From Nocardioides daeguensis (GTDB lineage: Bacteria > Actinomycetota > Actinomycetes > Propionibacteriales > Nocardioidaceae): DNA of 64,000 nt. Both the position numbers and the translations under genes were made by a program. This document shows, piece by piece, positions 43,465-53,829 of this stretch; the first letter of the stretch is position 1, and the number at the start of each line of letters is the position of its first letter. Location of the stretch: the NCBI RefSeq assembly GCF_019192965.1, contig NZ_JAHTKU010000008.1, forward strand, positions 124,001-188,000, in the 5' to 3' direction. The notes beneath the pieces are model-generated. The model searched no databases, had not been told where the DNA came from, and was given only the letters and a program-made list of their open reading frames with translations.

Positions 43465-44805
43465 TCACGCCTTGCGCAGCAGGGCCAGGAACATCGCGTC
43501 GGTGCCGTGCCGGTGCGGCCAGAGCTGGACAGTGCCGGGCAGCGGCCCCTCGGCATCCGGTACGGCGGGCAGGTGCGCGCTCACGTCCTCGAGCCGCACC
43601 TGCGGGTGCTCGGCCAGGGCGGCGGTCACGACGTCGGCGGTCTCGGCCAGCACCGGCGAGCAGGTCGCGTAGAGCAGCGCTCCCCCGGGCCGCAGCACCC
43701 GGATCGCCTCGGCCAGCAGGGCCCGCTGCAGCCCGACCAGCTCGGTCACGTCGGCGGGCCGGCGACGCCAGCGGGCCTCGGGACGCCGGCGCAGCGCTCC
43801 GAGACCGGTGCACGGGGCGTCGAGCAGGATCCGGTCGGCGCTGGCGTCGGCGAAGGGCGCCCGGGTCGCGTCGGCCTGCACGACACCGGCGAGTCCCGCG
43901 GTGGCGGACGCGGCCCGGGCCACCAGGCGGGCCCGGTGGTGGTGCAGCTCCACGCCGGTCAACGCGGCGCCCTGCTGCGCGGCGAGGGCCGCGAGCAGCG
44001 AGGCCTTGCCGCCGGGGCCGGCACACAGGTCGATCCACCGCTCGTCGCGCCCGTCGACCGGGGCGGCGGCCAGCGCGAGCGCCACCAGCTGCGAGCCCTC
44101 GTCCTGCACACCGGCCCGGCCCTCGGCGACGGCGACCACCGACGACGGGTCACCGCCGTCGAGGACGACGCCGTACGGCGAGTACGGGGTCGGCGTACCC
44201 GGGAGCTCGTCGCGCGCGGCCAGACCGGGCCGGGCGACCAGGGTGACCCGCGGCGCGTCGTTGTCGGCGGCCAGCAGCTCGGGCAGCTCCTCCGCGCGGT
44301 CCGCCAGCGCGCGGCGCAGCTCCTCGACCACCCAGGCCGGGTGGCTGTGGGCGACCGCGAGGTCGTCGGGCGCGACCTGGGCGAGCCAGGCGTCGAGGTC
44401 CTGCGAGGCCACCTTGCGCAGCACCGCGTTGCTGAAGCCGGCCGCCCCCTGGTTGACCTGGTCGCGGACCAGGGTGACCGTGGTGTCGATCGCCGCATGC
44501 GTCGGGACCCGCATGCCCAACAGCTGGTGGGTGCCGAGCCGCAGCGCGTCGAGGACCTTGGCCTCGACCTTGCGCAGCGGCCGGTCGATGCAGGCGGCCA
44601 GCACGGCGTCGTAGGTGCCCTGGCGACGGATCGTGCCCGAGGCGAGCTCGGTGGTGAACGCCGCGTCCCGCCCGGCCAGGCCGTGGCGGGCGAGCAGCGC
44701 CGGCAGCAGCAGGTTGGTGTAGCCGTCGTCGACCCGGACCGCCTTCAGCACCTCGAAGGCGGCAAGCCGGGACGGGTCGACCGCCCGCCGCTTCGGCCTA
44801 CTCAA
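43465..44805 (-). CDS. rsmB: 16S rRNA cytosine-C5 methyltransferase (RsmB/Fmu)
   Basis: Protein of 446 aa. N-terminal NusB-like domain (1-140) and C-terminal methyltransferase with SAM motif [16 protein letters not shown], catalytic-loop Cys in [21 protein letters not shown] and second Cys in [11 protein letters not shown]. Methylates C967 of 16S rRNA. Overlaps the fmt end by 8 nt in the priA-def-fmt-rsmB operon. Confidence 0.92.
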   Translation of the reverse strand: MSRPKRRAVDPSRLAAFEVLKAVRVDDGYTNLLLPALLARHGLAGRDAAFTTELASGTIRRQGTYDAVLAACIDRPLRKVEAKVLDALRLGTHQLLGMRVPTHAAIDTTVTLVRDQVNQGAAGFSNAVLRKVASQDLDAWLAQVAPDDLAVAHSHPAWVVEELRRALADRAEELPELLAADNDAPRVTLVARPGLAARDELPGTPTPYSPYGVVLDGGDPSSVVAVAEGRAGVQDEGSQLVALALAAAPVDGRDERWIDLCAGPGGKASLLAALAAQQGAALTGVELHHHRARLVARAASATAGLAGVVQADATRAPFADASADRILLDAPCTGLGALRRRPEARWRRRPADVTELVGLQRALLAEAIRVLRPGGALLYATCSPVLAETADVVTAALAEHPQVRLEDVSAHLPAVPDAEGPLPGTVQLWPHRHGTDAMFLALLRKA

Positions 44806-45724
44806 AGCGTGCGGTCTCGGGCAGTCGGACGCCGCGCGCCCAGTCGGCCGCGCCCATCTGCTTCTTGCCGAATGCCTTCACCTCGGTGAGCCGGACCGGG
44901 TCGCTCGCCGTACCGACGAGGACCTCGTTCTTGCCGACCTGAATCGCACCGGGCGCGAGGTCGGGCCCGTCGGCGACGATCTCGACCCGGCCGAGCTTGA
45001 CCCGCTCGTCGTCGAGGGTGGTCCAGGCGCCGGGGCCGGGCGTGCAGGCGCGGATCCGCCGGTCGACGCCGACCGCCGGCTCCTTCCAGTCGACGCGCGC
45101 GTCGTCGACGCTCATCTTCGGCGCCAGGCTGACCCCGTCGGACGGCTGCTCGCGGGCCTCGAGGGAGCCGTCGGCGATGCCGTCGAGGGTCGCGACGAGC
45201 AGGCTCGCACCGCCCTCGGCGAGGCGGCCGAGCAGGTCGCCCGCAGTGTCGGTGGGCCGGATCCGCTCGGTCATCACGCCGAAGGTCGGGCCGGCGTCGA
45301 GGGCCTCGACGATCCGGAAGGTGGTGGCGCCGGTGTACTCGTCGCCACCCCAGATCGAGTGCTGGACCGGCGCCGCGCCCCGCCAGGCCGGCAGCAAGGA
45401 GAAGTGCAGGTTGACCCAGCCGTGGACGGGGATGTCGAGGGCACTGCGCGGGATGAGGGCGCCGTAGGCCACCACCGGGCAGCAGTCCGGCGCCAGCGCC
45501 TTGAGCGCCTCCTGGAACTCGGGGTCACGGGGATGCGCCGGCTTGAGGACCGGTACGCCGAGCTCCTCGGCCCGCTGCGCGACCGGGCTCGGGGTCAGCT
45601 TCCGCCCCCGGCCCGCGGGGGCGTCGGGACGGGTGACGACGCCGACCAGCTCGTGGGCGGACGCGGCGATCGCGTCGAGGGCGGGGACGGCGACCTCGGG
45701 GGTGCCGGCGAAGACGACCCTCAT
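44798..45724 (-). CDS. fmt: Methionyl-tRNA formyltransferase
   Basis: Protein of 308 aa. The 10-formyl-THF site is [17 protein letters not shown] with the catalytic Asn/His, the N-terminus is [16 protein letters not shown], and the C-terminal OB-like domain starts near 205. Formylates initiator Met-tRNA. ATGA overlap with def, the enzyme that later removes the formyl group. Confidence 0.95.
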   Translation of the reverse strand: MRVVFAGTPEVAVPALDAIAASAHELVGVVTRPDAPAGRGRKLTPSPVAQRAEELGVPVLKPAHPRDPEFQEALKALAPDCCPVVAYGALIPRSALDIPVHGWVNLHFSLLPAWRGAAPVQHSIWGGDEYTGATTFRIVEALDAGPTFGVMTERIRPTDTAGDLLGRLAEGGASLLVATLDGIADGSLEAREQPSDGVSLAPKMSVDDARVDWKEPAVGVDRRIRACTPGPGAWTTLDDERVKLGRVEIVADGPDLAPGAIQVGKNEVLVGTASDPVRLTEVKAFGKKQMGAADWARGVRLPETARFE

Positions 45725-46266
45725 CGGCCGAAGCCTCCCGTCGCGTGGGGCGAGACCTTGACCGTCGGCTTGTCGAGGCCGAACCACTCCGACTCGCGGA
45801 TCTCGCGCATCGCGGCCTTGCGCCCCGCCTCGTCGAGGCGGTCGATGAACAAGATCCCGTCGAGGTGGTCGGTCTCGTGCTGGATGGCCCGGGCGAGCAG
45901 GTCGGAGCCCTCGATGGTGATCGGGTCGCCGTGCATGTTGAAGCCGCGGGCGACCACTGAGAGGGCGCGCAGGCAGTCGTAGGTCAGCTCGGGCAGCGAC
46001 AGGCAGCCCTCGGGGCCGTCCTGGGTCTCCTCGGAGAGCTGGAGCGTCGGGTTGACGAGGTGACCGACCTCGCCGTCGACGTACCAGGTGAAGACCCGCA
46101 GGCCCACCCCGATCTGGGGTGCGGCCAGGCCGGCGCCGGGCGCGTCGAGCATGGTGTCGGTCAGGTCGGTGACCAGCTGGCGCAGCTCGGCGTCGAAGTG
46201 GACGACCTCGATCGCGGGCTTGCGCAGGACGGGGTCGCCGAAGAGTCGGATGGGTCGGATCGCCAC
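45721..46266 (-). CDS. def: Peptide deformylase
   Basis: Protein of 181 aa. All three motifs are present: [10 protein letters not shown] (44-53), EGCLSLP with metal Cys88, and QHETDHLDG with His130, Glu131 and His134. Removes N-formyl groups from nascent chains. GTG start; coupled to fmt downstream. Confidence 0.95.
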   Translation of the reverse strand: MAIRPIRLFGDPVLRKPAIEVVHFDAELRQLVTDLTDTMLDAPGAGLAAPQIGVGLRVFTWYVDGEVGHLVNPTLQLSEETQDGPEGCLSLPELTYDCLRALSVVARGFNMHGDPITIEGSDLLARAIQHETDHLDGILFIDRLDEAGRKAAMREIRESEWFGLDKPTVKVSPHATGGFGR

Positions 46267-46296
46267 CGCGTCAGCCTAGTGGCTGGGCCGCCAGGC

Positions 46297-48342
46297 TCAG
46301 AGTTCCCAGGGGTCGACCTGGATCCGCACCGGCTCGAGCTTGCGCGCCGAGCGCAGCCGCTGCGCCTCCCCCAGCGCCCGGGCGAGGGCGACGCCGTCGG
46401 CGCGCGGCACACGCAGCACGAGCCGCTCCAGGTCGGGATCGCGGGTCGGGACCGGCCCGAGCACCTCGGCGGCCTCCGGCAGGTCGAGCAGTGCCCGCAG
46501 GTCGTCGAGCGCACCGGGCGGCCCGGTCACCGTGGCGATCCGCGCCGCTGGGGGCAACCGCGCCTCGCGTCGCTCCTCGGCCTCGCGGACGGCGAACCCG
46601 GCGGTGTCCCAGCGGACCAGCGCCTGCAGCACGGGGATCGCGGGGTCCCCCACCGCGAGGGCGCGACCGCCGGGGCGGACCAGGCCGACGGCGTTGCACC
46701 AGCGGCGCAGCGCCTCCTCGGGCGCCCGCATGCTGTCGCGGCCCAGCGCCCACCAGGTGTCGAGGAGCACGACCACGGCGTACCCGCCCTCGGCGACCGG
46801 TTCGGCGCCGGGGGTGGCGACCACGATTCGCGGCTCGGGCCCGATCGTGGACCGGACCTTGTCGCCCGACGACGACACCACCGCGACCTTGGGGAAGCTG
46901 CGGCCGAGCTCGTCGGCGGTCCGGGCATCGCCGACTACCGGGGCCCGCAGCCCGGTGGCGCCGCACTCCGTGCACGACCAGCCGGGAGCCTCGGTCGCGC
47001 ACCAGCGGCACCGCGGCGGCGTGGTCGGCCCGGTGAGCTCGAGCGGTCCGGAGCAGGCCTGGCACCGGGCCGGTGTGCGGCAGCGCTCGCAGGCCAGCCG
47101 CAGCGCGTAGCCCGCGCGCGGGGTCTGCACCAGCACCGGCCCGCGCTCCAGCCCCCACCGCAACGCGTCGTGGGCCTCCTTCGGCACCCGCGCCGCGCCG
47201 GCGGTCGGGTCGCGGTCGAGCGCGACGTCGCTGGCGCCGCTGACGCCGATCAGCGCACGCTCGCGGACCGCCACGCGCGGCAGCGCGATCTCCCGGGCCC
47301 AGCCGGTGTGGAGCAGGTGCTGCGCCTCGACGGTGCGGGCGAACCCGCCGACCAGCGCCGCGGTGCGCTCCTGCTCGGCACGCAGCAGCAGCACCTCGCG
47401 GACGTGGGGGTAGGGCGCCCGCGGCTCGGCGTGGAGGTCGTCCCCGTCGTCCCACACCACCACCAGCCCGAGGTCACGCACGGGAGCGAAGGCGGCGGAG
47501 CGGGTGCCGACCACGATCCGCCGCTGCCCCCGGGCGACGCCGAGGAACTCCCGGTAGCGCGAGGCCGGGCCGGGGTCGGCGTGCAACGCGACGTGGTGAC
47601 CCTCGCCGAGCAGCGCGGTGAGCGCGGCGTCGAGGCGGGCGACGTCGCGGTGGTCGGGCAGGCACAGGATGCTTCCTCGTCCCGCGGCCAGCGCCGCGCC
47701 GGCCAGGTGGGCCAGCAGCAACGGCCAGTCCTCCCCCGGACCGGCCGACCACACCGCCCGCGGCGGGTGCCCCTCGCGCAGGTGGGCGAGGAACGGCGCG
47801 GCCGCGGGGTAGGCGGCCCAGGCGCGGTCGGCGGCGGTGCCGTCGTAGGCCAGCTCCGGCTCGGCCGGTGTCGGCTCCTTCTCGGTGCTGGCGTGCCGCG
47901 GCGGGACGGCGAGCCGGCGTACGTCGGCGCTCACGCCGGCGTACCGCTCCGCGACCCGCTCGCACAGGGCCGCCACCGCCGGGCTGAGCACCGGCTCGGC
48001 GCTGACCAGTCGCTTGAGCGGCGCGAGCCGCCCGTCGTGGTCGGTGGCCGCCGCGCGCGCGACGACGAAGCCGTCGACGTCCTGGCCGCCGAAGCGCACC
48101 TTGACCCGGGTCCCCGCCACGGCGCCCTCGGCCATGGCGACCGGCACGGCGTAGTCGAAGGTGCGGTCGAGATGGGCCAGCGGCAGGTCGAGCACCACCC
48201 GCGCGACCGGGTCGACCTCGGCGATCTCCGCCTCCGCGACCTTGCGCGCCCGCGTGGCCGCTGCCTTGGCCCGCCCCTCGGCCACCCGGTCCCGGACGAG
48301 CCCCGGCAGCTCCAGCGCCGGTTCGTCGGGAGTGGGGGTCAT
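46297..48342 (-). CDS. priA: Primosomal protein PriA (actinobacterial, helicase-degenerate)
   Basis: Protein of 681 aa from ATG 48342 (the longer reading covers the metK-priA spacer). The N-terminal 3'-DNA-binding domain includes VARVVLDLPLAHLDRTFDYAVP, and the zinc-binding cluster is CERCRTPARCQACSG...CRWC...CTECG. The ATPase motifs are eroded: AGPGEDWPL at the Walker A position and VVWDDGDD at Walker B. This is usual for actinobacterial PriA, which probably acts as a replication-restart scaffold without helicase activity. Confidence 0.88.
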   Translation of the reverse strand: MTPTPDEPALELPGLVRDRVAEGRAKAAATRARKVAEAEIAEVDPVARVVLDLPLAHLDRTFDYAVPVAMAEGAVAGTRVKVRFGGQDVDGFVVARAAATDHDGRLAPLKRLVSAEPVLSPAVAALCERVAERYAGVSADVRRLAVPPRHASTEKEPTPAEPELAYDGTAADRAWAAYPAAAPFLAHLREGHPPRAVWSAGPGEDWPLLLAHLAGAALAAGRGSILCLPDHRDVARLDAALTALLGEGHHVALHADPGPASRYREFLGVARGQRRIVVGTRSAAFAPVRDLGLVVVWDDGDDLHAEPRAPYPHVREVLLLRAEQERTAALVGGFARTVEAQHLLHTGWAREIALPRVAVRERALIGVSGASDVALDRDPTAGAARVPKEAHDALRWGLERGPVLVQTPRAGYALRLACERCRTPARCQACSGPLELTGPTTPPRCRWCATEAPGWSCTECGATGLRAPVVGDARTADELGRSFPKVAVVSSSGDKVRSTIGPEPRIVVATPGAEPVAEGGYAVVVLLDTWWALGRDSMRAPEEALRRWCNAVGLVRPGGRALAVGDPAIPVLQALVRWDTAGFAVREAEERREARLPPAARIATVTGPPGALDDLRALLDLPEAAEVLGPVPTRDPDLERLVLRVPRADGVALARALGEAQRLRSARKLEPVRIQVDPWEL

Positions 48343-48374
48343 GCCGGCAGTTCTACCAGTGGGCTCAGACGCAA

Positions 48375-48407
48375 CGCGCCCGCCGTCCCCAGGGGACGAC
48401 GGGCGCG
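48375..48407 (-). terminator. Hairpin between metK and priA
   Basis: CGCGCCCGCCGTCCCC (48375-48390) and GGGGACGACGGGCGCG (48392-48407) pair over 16 positions with one mismatch. Likely a terminator or attenuator in the 204-nt metK-priA spacer. Confidence 0.6.
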
Positions 48408-48425
48408 ATTCCATGCGTCTGGCGA

Positions 48426-48544
48426 GTGCGAGCGGTGCTCGACGCGTGCGCTGGCAAGGCGGAGGCGCGCAGGCGACCGTCAAGCGAAGCGGGTCGTCAA
48501 GCGCCGACAACGCTGCCAGCGTGCGTGGCGAGCGCTGCTCGCGC
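48426..48544. repeat. Long imperfect inverted repeat after metK
   Basis: About 31-nt arms (48426-48456 and 48514-48544) match imperfectly as inverted repeats, with perfect cores such as GCTGGCA/TGCCAGC and GCGAGC/GCTCGC. The enclosed 57 nt show no reading frame. It immediately follows the metK stop and may be a complex terminator or degenerate repeat. Confidence 0.5.
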
Positions 48545-48546
48545 CG

Positions 48547-49746
48547 TCAGATGCCGGCGGCGGCCTTGAGAGCCTCGGCACGGTCGGTCTTCTCCCAGGT
48601 GAACTCGGGGAGCTCGCGACCGAAGTGGCCGTAGGCGGCCGTCTTGGCGTAGATCGGGCGACGCAGGTCGAGGTCGCGCAGGATCGCGGCGGGACGCAGG
48701 TCGAAGACCTCGAGCACCGCCTCCTGGATCTTCTCGTCCGGGACGACACCGGTGCCGAAGGTCTCGACGAAGACGCCGACGGGCTTCGCGACACCGATCG
48801 CGTAGGCGACCTGCACCTCGGCGCGGCGCGCCAGGCCCGCGGCGACGATGTTCTTGGCGACCCAGCGCATGGCGTAGGCGGCCGAGCGGTCGACCTTGGA
48901 CGGGTCCTTGCCGGAGAACGCGCCACCACCGTGGCGGGCCATGCCGCCGTAGGTGTCGACGATGATCTTGCGACCGGTCAGGCCGGCGTCACCCATCGGG
49001 CCACCGACGACGAAGCGGCCGGTCGGGTTGATGAAGAGCTGGTAGCCCTCGGACGGCACCGAGGAGGCGAACTGCGCCAGGACCGGCTCGATGACGTGGG
49101 CGGTGATGTCCTTGGCCAGGCTGTCCTGGTCGACGTCCTCGGCGTGCTGGGTCGACAGCACGACGGTGTCGATCCGCACCGGGCGGTCGTCCTCGTCGTA
49201 CTCGATGGTGACCTGGGTCTTGCCGTCGGGGCGCAGGTAGGGCAGCGTGCCGTCCTTGCGAACCGCGGTGAGCTTCTCCGCGAGCGTCTGCGCGATCTTG
49301 ATCGGCAGCGGGAAGAGCTCCGGGGTGTCGTCACAGGCGTAGCCGAACATCAGGCCCTGGTCGCCCGCGCCCTGCCGGTCGAGCTCGTCACCCGAGCCGT
49401 CGACCCGCTCCTCGAAGGCGTCGTCGACGCCCTGGGCGATGTCGGCCGACTGCGCGCCGATCGCCACCTGGACGCCGCAGGAGTTTCCGTCGAAGCCCTT
49501 GTCCGAGGAGTCGTAGCCGATCTCGAGGATCTTCTCGCGCACGAGCTGGGCGACCGGGGCGTACGCCTCGGTGGTCACCTCGCCGGCAACGACGACCAGG
49601 CCGGTGGTCAGCAGGGTCTCGACGGCGACCCGGCTCGCGGGGTCGTGCTCGAGCAGGTAGTCGAGCACGGTGTCGCTGATCTGGTCGGCGATCTTGTCCG
49701 GGTGACCCTCGGTCACCGACTCCGACGTGAACAGACGTCCGGTCAT
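48547..49746 (-). CDS. metK: S-adenosylmethionine synthetase
   Basis: Protein of 399 aa: [19 protein letters not shown] (ATP-binding His), [12 protein letters not shown] signature, [19 protein letters not shown] signature. Makes S-adenosylmethionine from Met and ATP. ATG 49746 with AGGAG 11-15 nt upstream. No SAM riboswitch was recognised in the 79-nt gap before it. Confidence 0.96.
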   Translation of the reverse strand: MTGRLFTSESVTEGHPDKIADQISDTVLDYLLEHDPASRVAVETLLTTGLVVVAGEVTTEAYAPVAQLVREKILEIGYDSSDKGFDGNSCGVQVAIGAQSADIAQGVDDAFEERVDGSGDELDRQGAGDQGLMFGYACDDTPELFPLPIKIAQTLAEKLTAVRKDGTLPYLRPDGKTQVTIEYDEDDRPVRIDTVVLSTQHAEDVDQDSLAKDITAHVIEPVLAQFASSVPSEGYQLFINPTGRFVVGGPMGDAGLTGRKIIVDTYGGMARHGGGAFSGKDPSKVDRSAAYAMRWVAKNIVAAGLARRAEVQVAYAIGVAKPVGVFVETFGTGVVPDEKIQEAVLEVFDLRPAAILRDLDLRRPIYAKTAAYGHFGRELPEFTWEKTDRAEALKAAAGI

Positions 49747-49825
49747 GGTGGTGGGAACTCCTGGTTGGGGGGCTGGTGGGCTGTGTTCCAACGATACGGA
49801 CCGACGGAGGTGATGCTCGGGAGTC

Positions 49826-51073
49826 TCAGGAAAGTCGGGCGACGACCTGGTCCCAGATCAGGTGGGCGAGCGCCGCCTTCGTGCCGTGCGGTACGTCGAC
49901 CGCGGACCCGTCGGCCCCGAGGATCACCGCTTCGTTGTCGGTGCTCCCGAAGACTGCTCCGCCGCTCACGTCGTTGACGACGAGCAGGTCGCAGCCCTTC
50001 CGGGCGAGTTTGGCGCGGGCGAGGTCGAGCACGCTGCCCGTGGCGTCGCCGGTCTCGGCGGCGAACCCGACGATCACCGCCTCGGGACGGGCCCGATGCG
50101 TCGAGATCTCCTTGAGGATGTCGGGATTCTGCTGCAACGTGATCGACGGCGCCGACCCGTCGTCGGCCTTCTTGATCTTCACGTCCGACAGCTCGGTCGG
50201 GCGGAAGTCGGCCGGCGCCGCGGCCATCACGACCGCGTCCGCGCCGGCCGTCGTGCTCAGGACGGCGTCGCGCAGCTCCGCCGTCGACTCGACCCGGACG
50301 ACCTTCACGCCGGCCGGGTCGGGCAGGTCGACGTTGGCGGCGACCAGGGTGACCTCGGCGCCGCGAGCGACGGCGGCCCGGGCCAGGGCGTAGCCCTGAC
50401 GACCCGAGGACCGGTTGCCGAGGAAGCGGACCGGGTCGAGGCGCTCGCGGGTGCCGCCGGCGGAGACGACGACGTGGCGCCCGGCCAGGTCGAGCGCACC
50501 GGTGCCGGCGGAGGTGCCGGCCTGCGCACGGGCCAGCACGTCGCGGGCGACCTCGAAGATCTCGGCCGGCTCGGGCAGGCGGCCCTTGCCCGTGTCGGCG
50601 CCGGTGAGCCGGCCCTCGGCGGGCTCGATGACCAGCAGGCCGCGCGAGCGCAGGGTGGCCACGTTGGCCGTGGTCGCCGGGTGCTCCCACATCTCGGTGT
50701 GCATCGCCGGGGCGAGCACCACCGGGCACCGCGCGGTCAGCAGGGTGTTGGTGAGCAGGTCGTCGGCCAGCCCGTGGGCGGCCTTGGCCAGCAGGTCGGC
50801 GGTCGCCGGGGCCACCACGACGAGGTCCGCCGTCTGGCCGAGCCGGACGTGGGGCACCTCGTGGACGCCGTCCCAGACCTCGGCGGACACCGGCTTGCCC
50901 GACAGCGCCGCCCAGGTGGGCGCGCCGACGAACTCCAGTGCCGCCGCGGTCGGTACGACGGTCACGTCGTGGCCGGACTCCGTGAACCGGCGCAGCAGCT
51001 CGCACGCCTTGTAGGCGGCGATGCCGCCCGAGACGCCGAGCACCACCCGGGGACCGGAACCAGCCGGCGACAT
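49826..51073 (-). CDS. coaBC: Bifunctional CoaBC (phosphopantothenoylcysteine synthetase/decarboxylase)
   Basis: Protein of 415 aa. The CoaC part (1-185) has [16 protein letters not shown], catalytic His in EVPHVRLG, and [13 protein letters not shown] (flavin/substrate loop). The CoaB part (from about 200) begins [32 protein letters not shown]. Converts 4'-phosphopantothenate to phosphopantetheine in CoA synthesis. 10 nt after rpoZ. Confidence 0.95.
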   Translation of the reverse strand: MSPAGSGPRVVLGVSGGIAAYKACELLRRFTESGHDVTVVPTAAALEFVGAPTWAALSGKPVSAEVWDGVHEVPHVRLGQTADLVVVAPATADLLAKAAHGLADDLLTNTLLTARCPVVLAPAMHTEMWEHPATTANVATLRSRGLLVIEPAEGRLTGADTGKGRLPEPAEIFEVARDVLARAQAGTSAGTGALDLAGRHVVVSAGGTRERLDPVRFLGNRSSGRQGYALARAAVARGAEVTLVAANVDLPDPAGVKVVRVESTAELRDAVLSTTAGADAVVMAAAPADFRPTELSDVKIKKADDGSAPSITLQQNPDILKEISTHRARPEAVIVGFAAETGDATGSVLDLARAKLARKGCDLLVVNDVSGGAVFGSTDNEAVILGADGSAVDVPHGTKAALAHLIWDQVVARLS

Positions 51074-51083
51074 GCGCGTCAGA

Positions 51084-51413
51084 TCACTCGGAGTCGGCGG
51101 CCGGGGCCTCGGCGGCAGCCGCGGCCGCAGCCTGCTCCGCGGCGAGCTCGGCCGGGTCGATGTCCTCGCAGGTCAGCAGGTCCTCGTTGATCTCGCGCAG
51201 CGCGATCGAGAGCGGCTTCTCCTGGACGTGGGTCTCCACGAGCGGGCCGACGTACTCGAGCAGGCCCTCACCGAGCTGCGAGTAGTACGCGTTGATCTGC
51301 CGCGCGCGCTTGGCGCTGTAGAGCACCAGCTTGTACTTGCTGTCGGTCTTGGACAGCAGGTCGTCGATGGGAGGGTTGGTGACACCCTCGGCGGCGGTGT
51401 TCGGGGCAGACAC
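51084..51413 (-). CDS. rpoZ: RNA polymerase omega subunit
   Basis: Protein of 109 aa from GTG 51413. Core [34 protein letters not shown] (omega family), then [17 protein letters not shown]. The acidic Ala/Glu tail is longer than in E. coli but usual in actinobacteria. Lies between gmk and coaBC as usual. Confidence 0.95.
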   Translation of the reverse strand: MSAPNTAAEGVTNPPIDDLLSKTDSKYKLVLYSAKRARQINAYYSQLGEGLLEYVGPLVETHVQEKPLSIALREINEDLLTCEDIDPAELAAEQAAAAAAAEAPAADSE

Positions 51414-51484
51414 GTGGCGAAGCCTCACAGAAGATGGGCGGGCAGAAGACGAGCAGAGGAGCAACAACGGCCGATCGCGAGCGA

Positions 51485-52042
51485 TCAGCGCGAACCAACC
51501 ATCAAGGTTACCAACTCCTCGACGGCAGCGTGAACTTCGCGGTTGACGATCGTCACGTCGAACTCCGCCTCGGCGGCCAGTTCCTCCCGCGCGGTGGCCA
51601 GCCGACGCTCACGCTCCTCCTCGTCCTCGGTGCCGCGACCGACGAGCCGGCGGACCAGCTCCTCCCACGACGGAGGCTTGAGGAAGACGAAGACGGCGTC
51701 GGGCGCGGACTCCCGCACCTGACGCGCCCCCTGGAGGTCGATCTCGAGCAGCGCGGGCCGGCCGGCGGCGAGCGCCTCGTCGACGGGGCCGCGCGGGGTG
51801 CCGTAGCGGTTCACGCCGTGGACCACGGCCCACTCCAGCATCTGGCCGTCGGCGACCAGGCGGTCGAACTCCTCGGCGGACACGAAGTGGTAGTGCACAC
51901 CGTCGACCTCGCCCGGCCGGGGCGGTCGCGTCGTGGCGGAGACCGACAGGTAGATCTCGGGGTGCTGCTCGCGCATCGCTGCAGCGACCGTGCCCTTGCC
52001 GACCGCGGTGGGTCCGGCGAGGACGAAGAGCTTCGCCGTCAC
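51485..52042 (-). CDS. gmk: Guanylate kinase
   Basis: Protein of 185 aa. P-loop [12 protein letters not shown] (8-19; the usual Ser-Gly-Lys is Val-Gly-Lys), GMP-binding [21 protein letters not shown], and [12 protein letters not shown]. Phosphorylates GMP to GDP. GTG start 52042, 7 nt after mihF. Confidence 0.95.
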   Translation of the reverse strand: MTAKLFVLAGPTAVGKGTVAAAMREQHPEIYLSVSATTRPPRPGEVDGVHYHFVSAEEFDRLVADGQMLEWAVVHGVNRYGTPRGPVDEALAAGRPALLEIDLQGARQVRESAPDAVFVFLKPPSWEELVRRLVGRGTEDEEERERRLATAREELAAEAEFDVTIVNREVHAAVEELVTLMVGSR

Positions 52043-52049
52043 AGGCTGC

Positions 52050-52370
52050 TCACGCCTCGGGGGCGAACTCGCGCTCGAGCGCGGCGACCTGCTTGGCGCC
52101 GAGCCCGCGGACCCGGCGCGACTCGGCGATCCCGAGCCGCTCCATGACCTGGCGGGCGCGGACCTTGCCGAGGCCGGGCACCGACTGCAGCAGGTCGAGC
52201 ACCTTCATCTTGCCGATGACCTCGTTGACCTGGCCCTGCTGCAGGACGTCCTGGATGGAGGCACCCGAGTTCTTGAGCCGGTTCTTGACCTCGGCCCGCT
52301 CCCGGCGGGCGGCTGCTGCCTTCTCGAGGGCAGCCTGGCGCTGTTCGGGGGTGAGGGGAGGCAGAGCCAC
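52050..52370 (-). CDS. mihF: Actinobacterial integration host factor MihF
   Basis: Protein of 106 aa. An N-terminal basic helix ([27 protein letters not shown]) and an H2TH-like core ([34 protein letters not shown] sequence) identify the actinobacterial nucleoid protein. GTG start. Begins the mihF-gmk-rpoZ-coaBC set. Confidence 0.93.
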   Translation of the reverse strand: MALPPLTPEQRQAALEKAAAARRERAEVKNRLKNSGASIQDVLQQGQVNEVIGKMKVLDLLQSVPGLGKVRARQVMERLGIAESRRVRGLGAKQVAALEREFAPEA

Positions 52371-52424
52371 GAGTGAGATGTCCTTCGGTCAAGGGGCAGC
52401 AAGCGGGCAGAGCCGCCGCTGGTC

Positions 52425-52430
52425 AATCTA
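52425..52430 (-). promoter_or_regulatory. Candidate -10 box for mihF
   Basis: TAGATT on the minus strand fits the actinobacterial TANNNT -10 pattern, 55 nt upstream of the mihF start and just downstream of an 8-bp hairpin (CATTGCCC/GGGCAATG, 52433-52456). Confidence 0.45.
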
Positions 52431-52534
52431 GCCATTGCCCGTCGGACCGGGCAATGCGGGGTTGGGCGTGGCTCCTCAGCCAGCAGATCGCGTCGCAGAC
52501 GTTGCGGAGCAGGTGGGGCCGGGAAGCCGTGCCC

Positions 52535-53002
52535 TCACATGCTCAGCGGTGTCTTGCAGACGTCACGCGCCTGCTGCTCGACATGGGACAGCGCGGTCGC
52601 CGTCTCCGCCGCCCCGAGGCGCACGGCGGCGGTGTCGATCGCCTCCTTGTCGGCGGCGGGCAGGCCGGTGGGCGGCTCCTCGACGTTGTACGTCGACGCG
52701 TCGACCCCGGCGTCGTCGAGCGCGTCCTTCAGCGCCCGGATCCGCTCGACGACGAGGCTCCAGTCGGCCCGGATGTCCTCGGGCGACTCCTCGGCCAGCG
52801 CCTCGAAGCTCGGTAGCGCCCGCAACAGCCCGGTCGTCGGGCCGGCCCCGAGTGCGGCGCCGATGTCCTCGCGGCGCTCGGTCACGGCCGAGCAGTACGC
52901 CGCGAACGGGTCCTCGTCACCCCCGGTGCCGCGCAGCAGGAGGAGGCCGACCGCCAGCGCTGCGACGAGCGTCACGACGAGGGGCAGGTGGCGACGCAGC
53001 AC
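52535..53002 (-). CDS. Exported or membrane-anchored hypothetical protein
   Basis: Protein of 155 aa from GTG 53002. One N-terminal hydrophobic helix (7-23) could be a signal peptide or anchor; the rest is helical with Cys in FAAYCSAV and Cys in ARDVCKTPLSM, likely a disulfide outside the cell. Lies 2 nt after pyrF and so is probably co-transcribed with the pyr operon. Function unknown. Confidence 0.7.
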   Translation of the reverse strand: MLRRHLPLVVTLVAALAVGLLLLRGTGGDEDPFAAYCSAVTERREDIGAALGAGPTTGLLRALPSFEALAEESPEDIRADWSLVVERIRALKDALDDAGVDASTYNVEEPPTGLPAADKEAIDTAAVRLGAAETATALSHVEQQARDVCKTPLSM

Positions 53003-53004
53003 GC

Positions 53005-53829
53005 TCAGCCCCGCAGCGCGCGCAGCTCGTCGTTGGTCCGCAGCACGGCGTCGCGCATCGCCGCCGCGTCGGGCCCCAGGCGCAGCACGCCCCGCGACGA
53101 GCTGGCGAGCACGTGTCCGGCGCTGGCCCCGAAGATCCGGCGGATGTCGTCGGTGGTGCCGCCCTGCTCGCCGTACCCGGGCGCCAGGATCGGGCCGTTG
53201 AACGCCAGGTCCAGGCCTCGGTCGTCCTCGAGCGTGGCGCCCACGACAGCGCCGAAGGAGCCGAGCGGGGTGGCGTCGGCGTTGAGTCGGCGCAGGTGGT
53301 CGAGCATCGTCGCGGAGACGCTGTGGCCGCCGGTGACCGCCTCCTGCACCTCGGGCCCCTCCTTGTTGGAGGTCGCGGCGAGCACGAACAGGCCGGCATC
53401 GTGCTGGGTCGCCGTGTCGACGAAGGGCTGCAGCGAGCCGAAGCCCAGGAACGGGCTGACCGTGACCGCGTCGGAGGCGAGCGGCGAGGCCGGATCGAGG
53501 TAGGCGTCGGCGTAGGCCTGCGAGGTCGAGCCGATGTCGCCCCGCTTGATGTCCAGCAGCACCAGGGCGCCGGCCGCACGGGACTCCGCGATCACGCGCT
53601 CGAGTACGGCGACGCCGCGGCTGCCGAAGCGCTCGTAGAACGCGGACTGCGGCTTCACGATGCTGCAGTGGGGCGCGACCGCCTCGACGGCCCCGAGGGC
53701 GAACCGCTCGAGCCCGGCGACGTCGTCGTCGTACCCCCAGGCCCGCAGGAGTGCGGCGTGCGGGTCGATCCCGACACAGAACGGGCCGCGGTCGGCCACG
53801 GCGGCGTGGAGGCGGGCGCCGAAACTCAT
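53005..53829 (-). CDS. pyrF: Orotidine 5'-phosphate decarboxylase (type 2)
   Basis: Protein of 274 aa. FCVGIDPHAALL at the N-terminus, catalytic LLDIKRGDIGST with the Lys/Asp network, APGYGEQGGTTDD near the phosphate site. Last step of UMP synthesis. ATG 53829 overlaps the stop of the preceding lactate-monooxygenase gene. Confidence 0.95.
   Translation of the reverse strand: MSFGARLHAAVADRGPFCVGIDPHAALLRAWGYDDDVAGLERFALGAVEAVAPHCSIVKPQSAFYERFGSRGVAVLERVIAESRAAGALVLLDIKRGDIGSTSQAYADAYLDPASPLASDAVTVSPFLGFGSLQPFVDTATQHDAGLFVLAATSNKEGPEVQEAVTGGHSVSATMLDHLRRLNADATPLGSFGAVVGATLEDDRGLDLAFNGPILAPGYGEQGGTTDDIRRIFGASAGHVLASSSRGVLRLGPDAAAMRDAVLRTNDELRALRG

Noticed and set aside
49747..49825. SAM riboswitch before metK
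   Set aside because: The gap is only 79 nt and shows no conserved S-box or SAM-II type pairing pattern.
46060..49977. A 1305-codon open frame on the plus strand
   Set aside because: It runs antisense through def, priA and metK, whose motifs are unmistakable. Such long frames are common on the opposite strand of very GC-rich genes.
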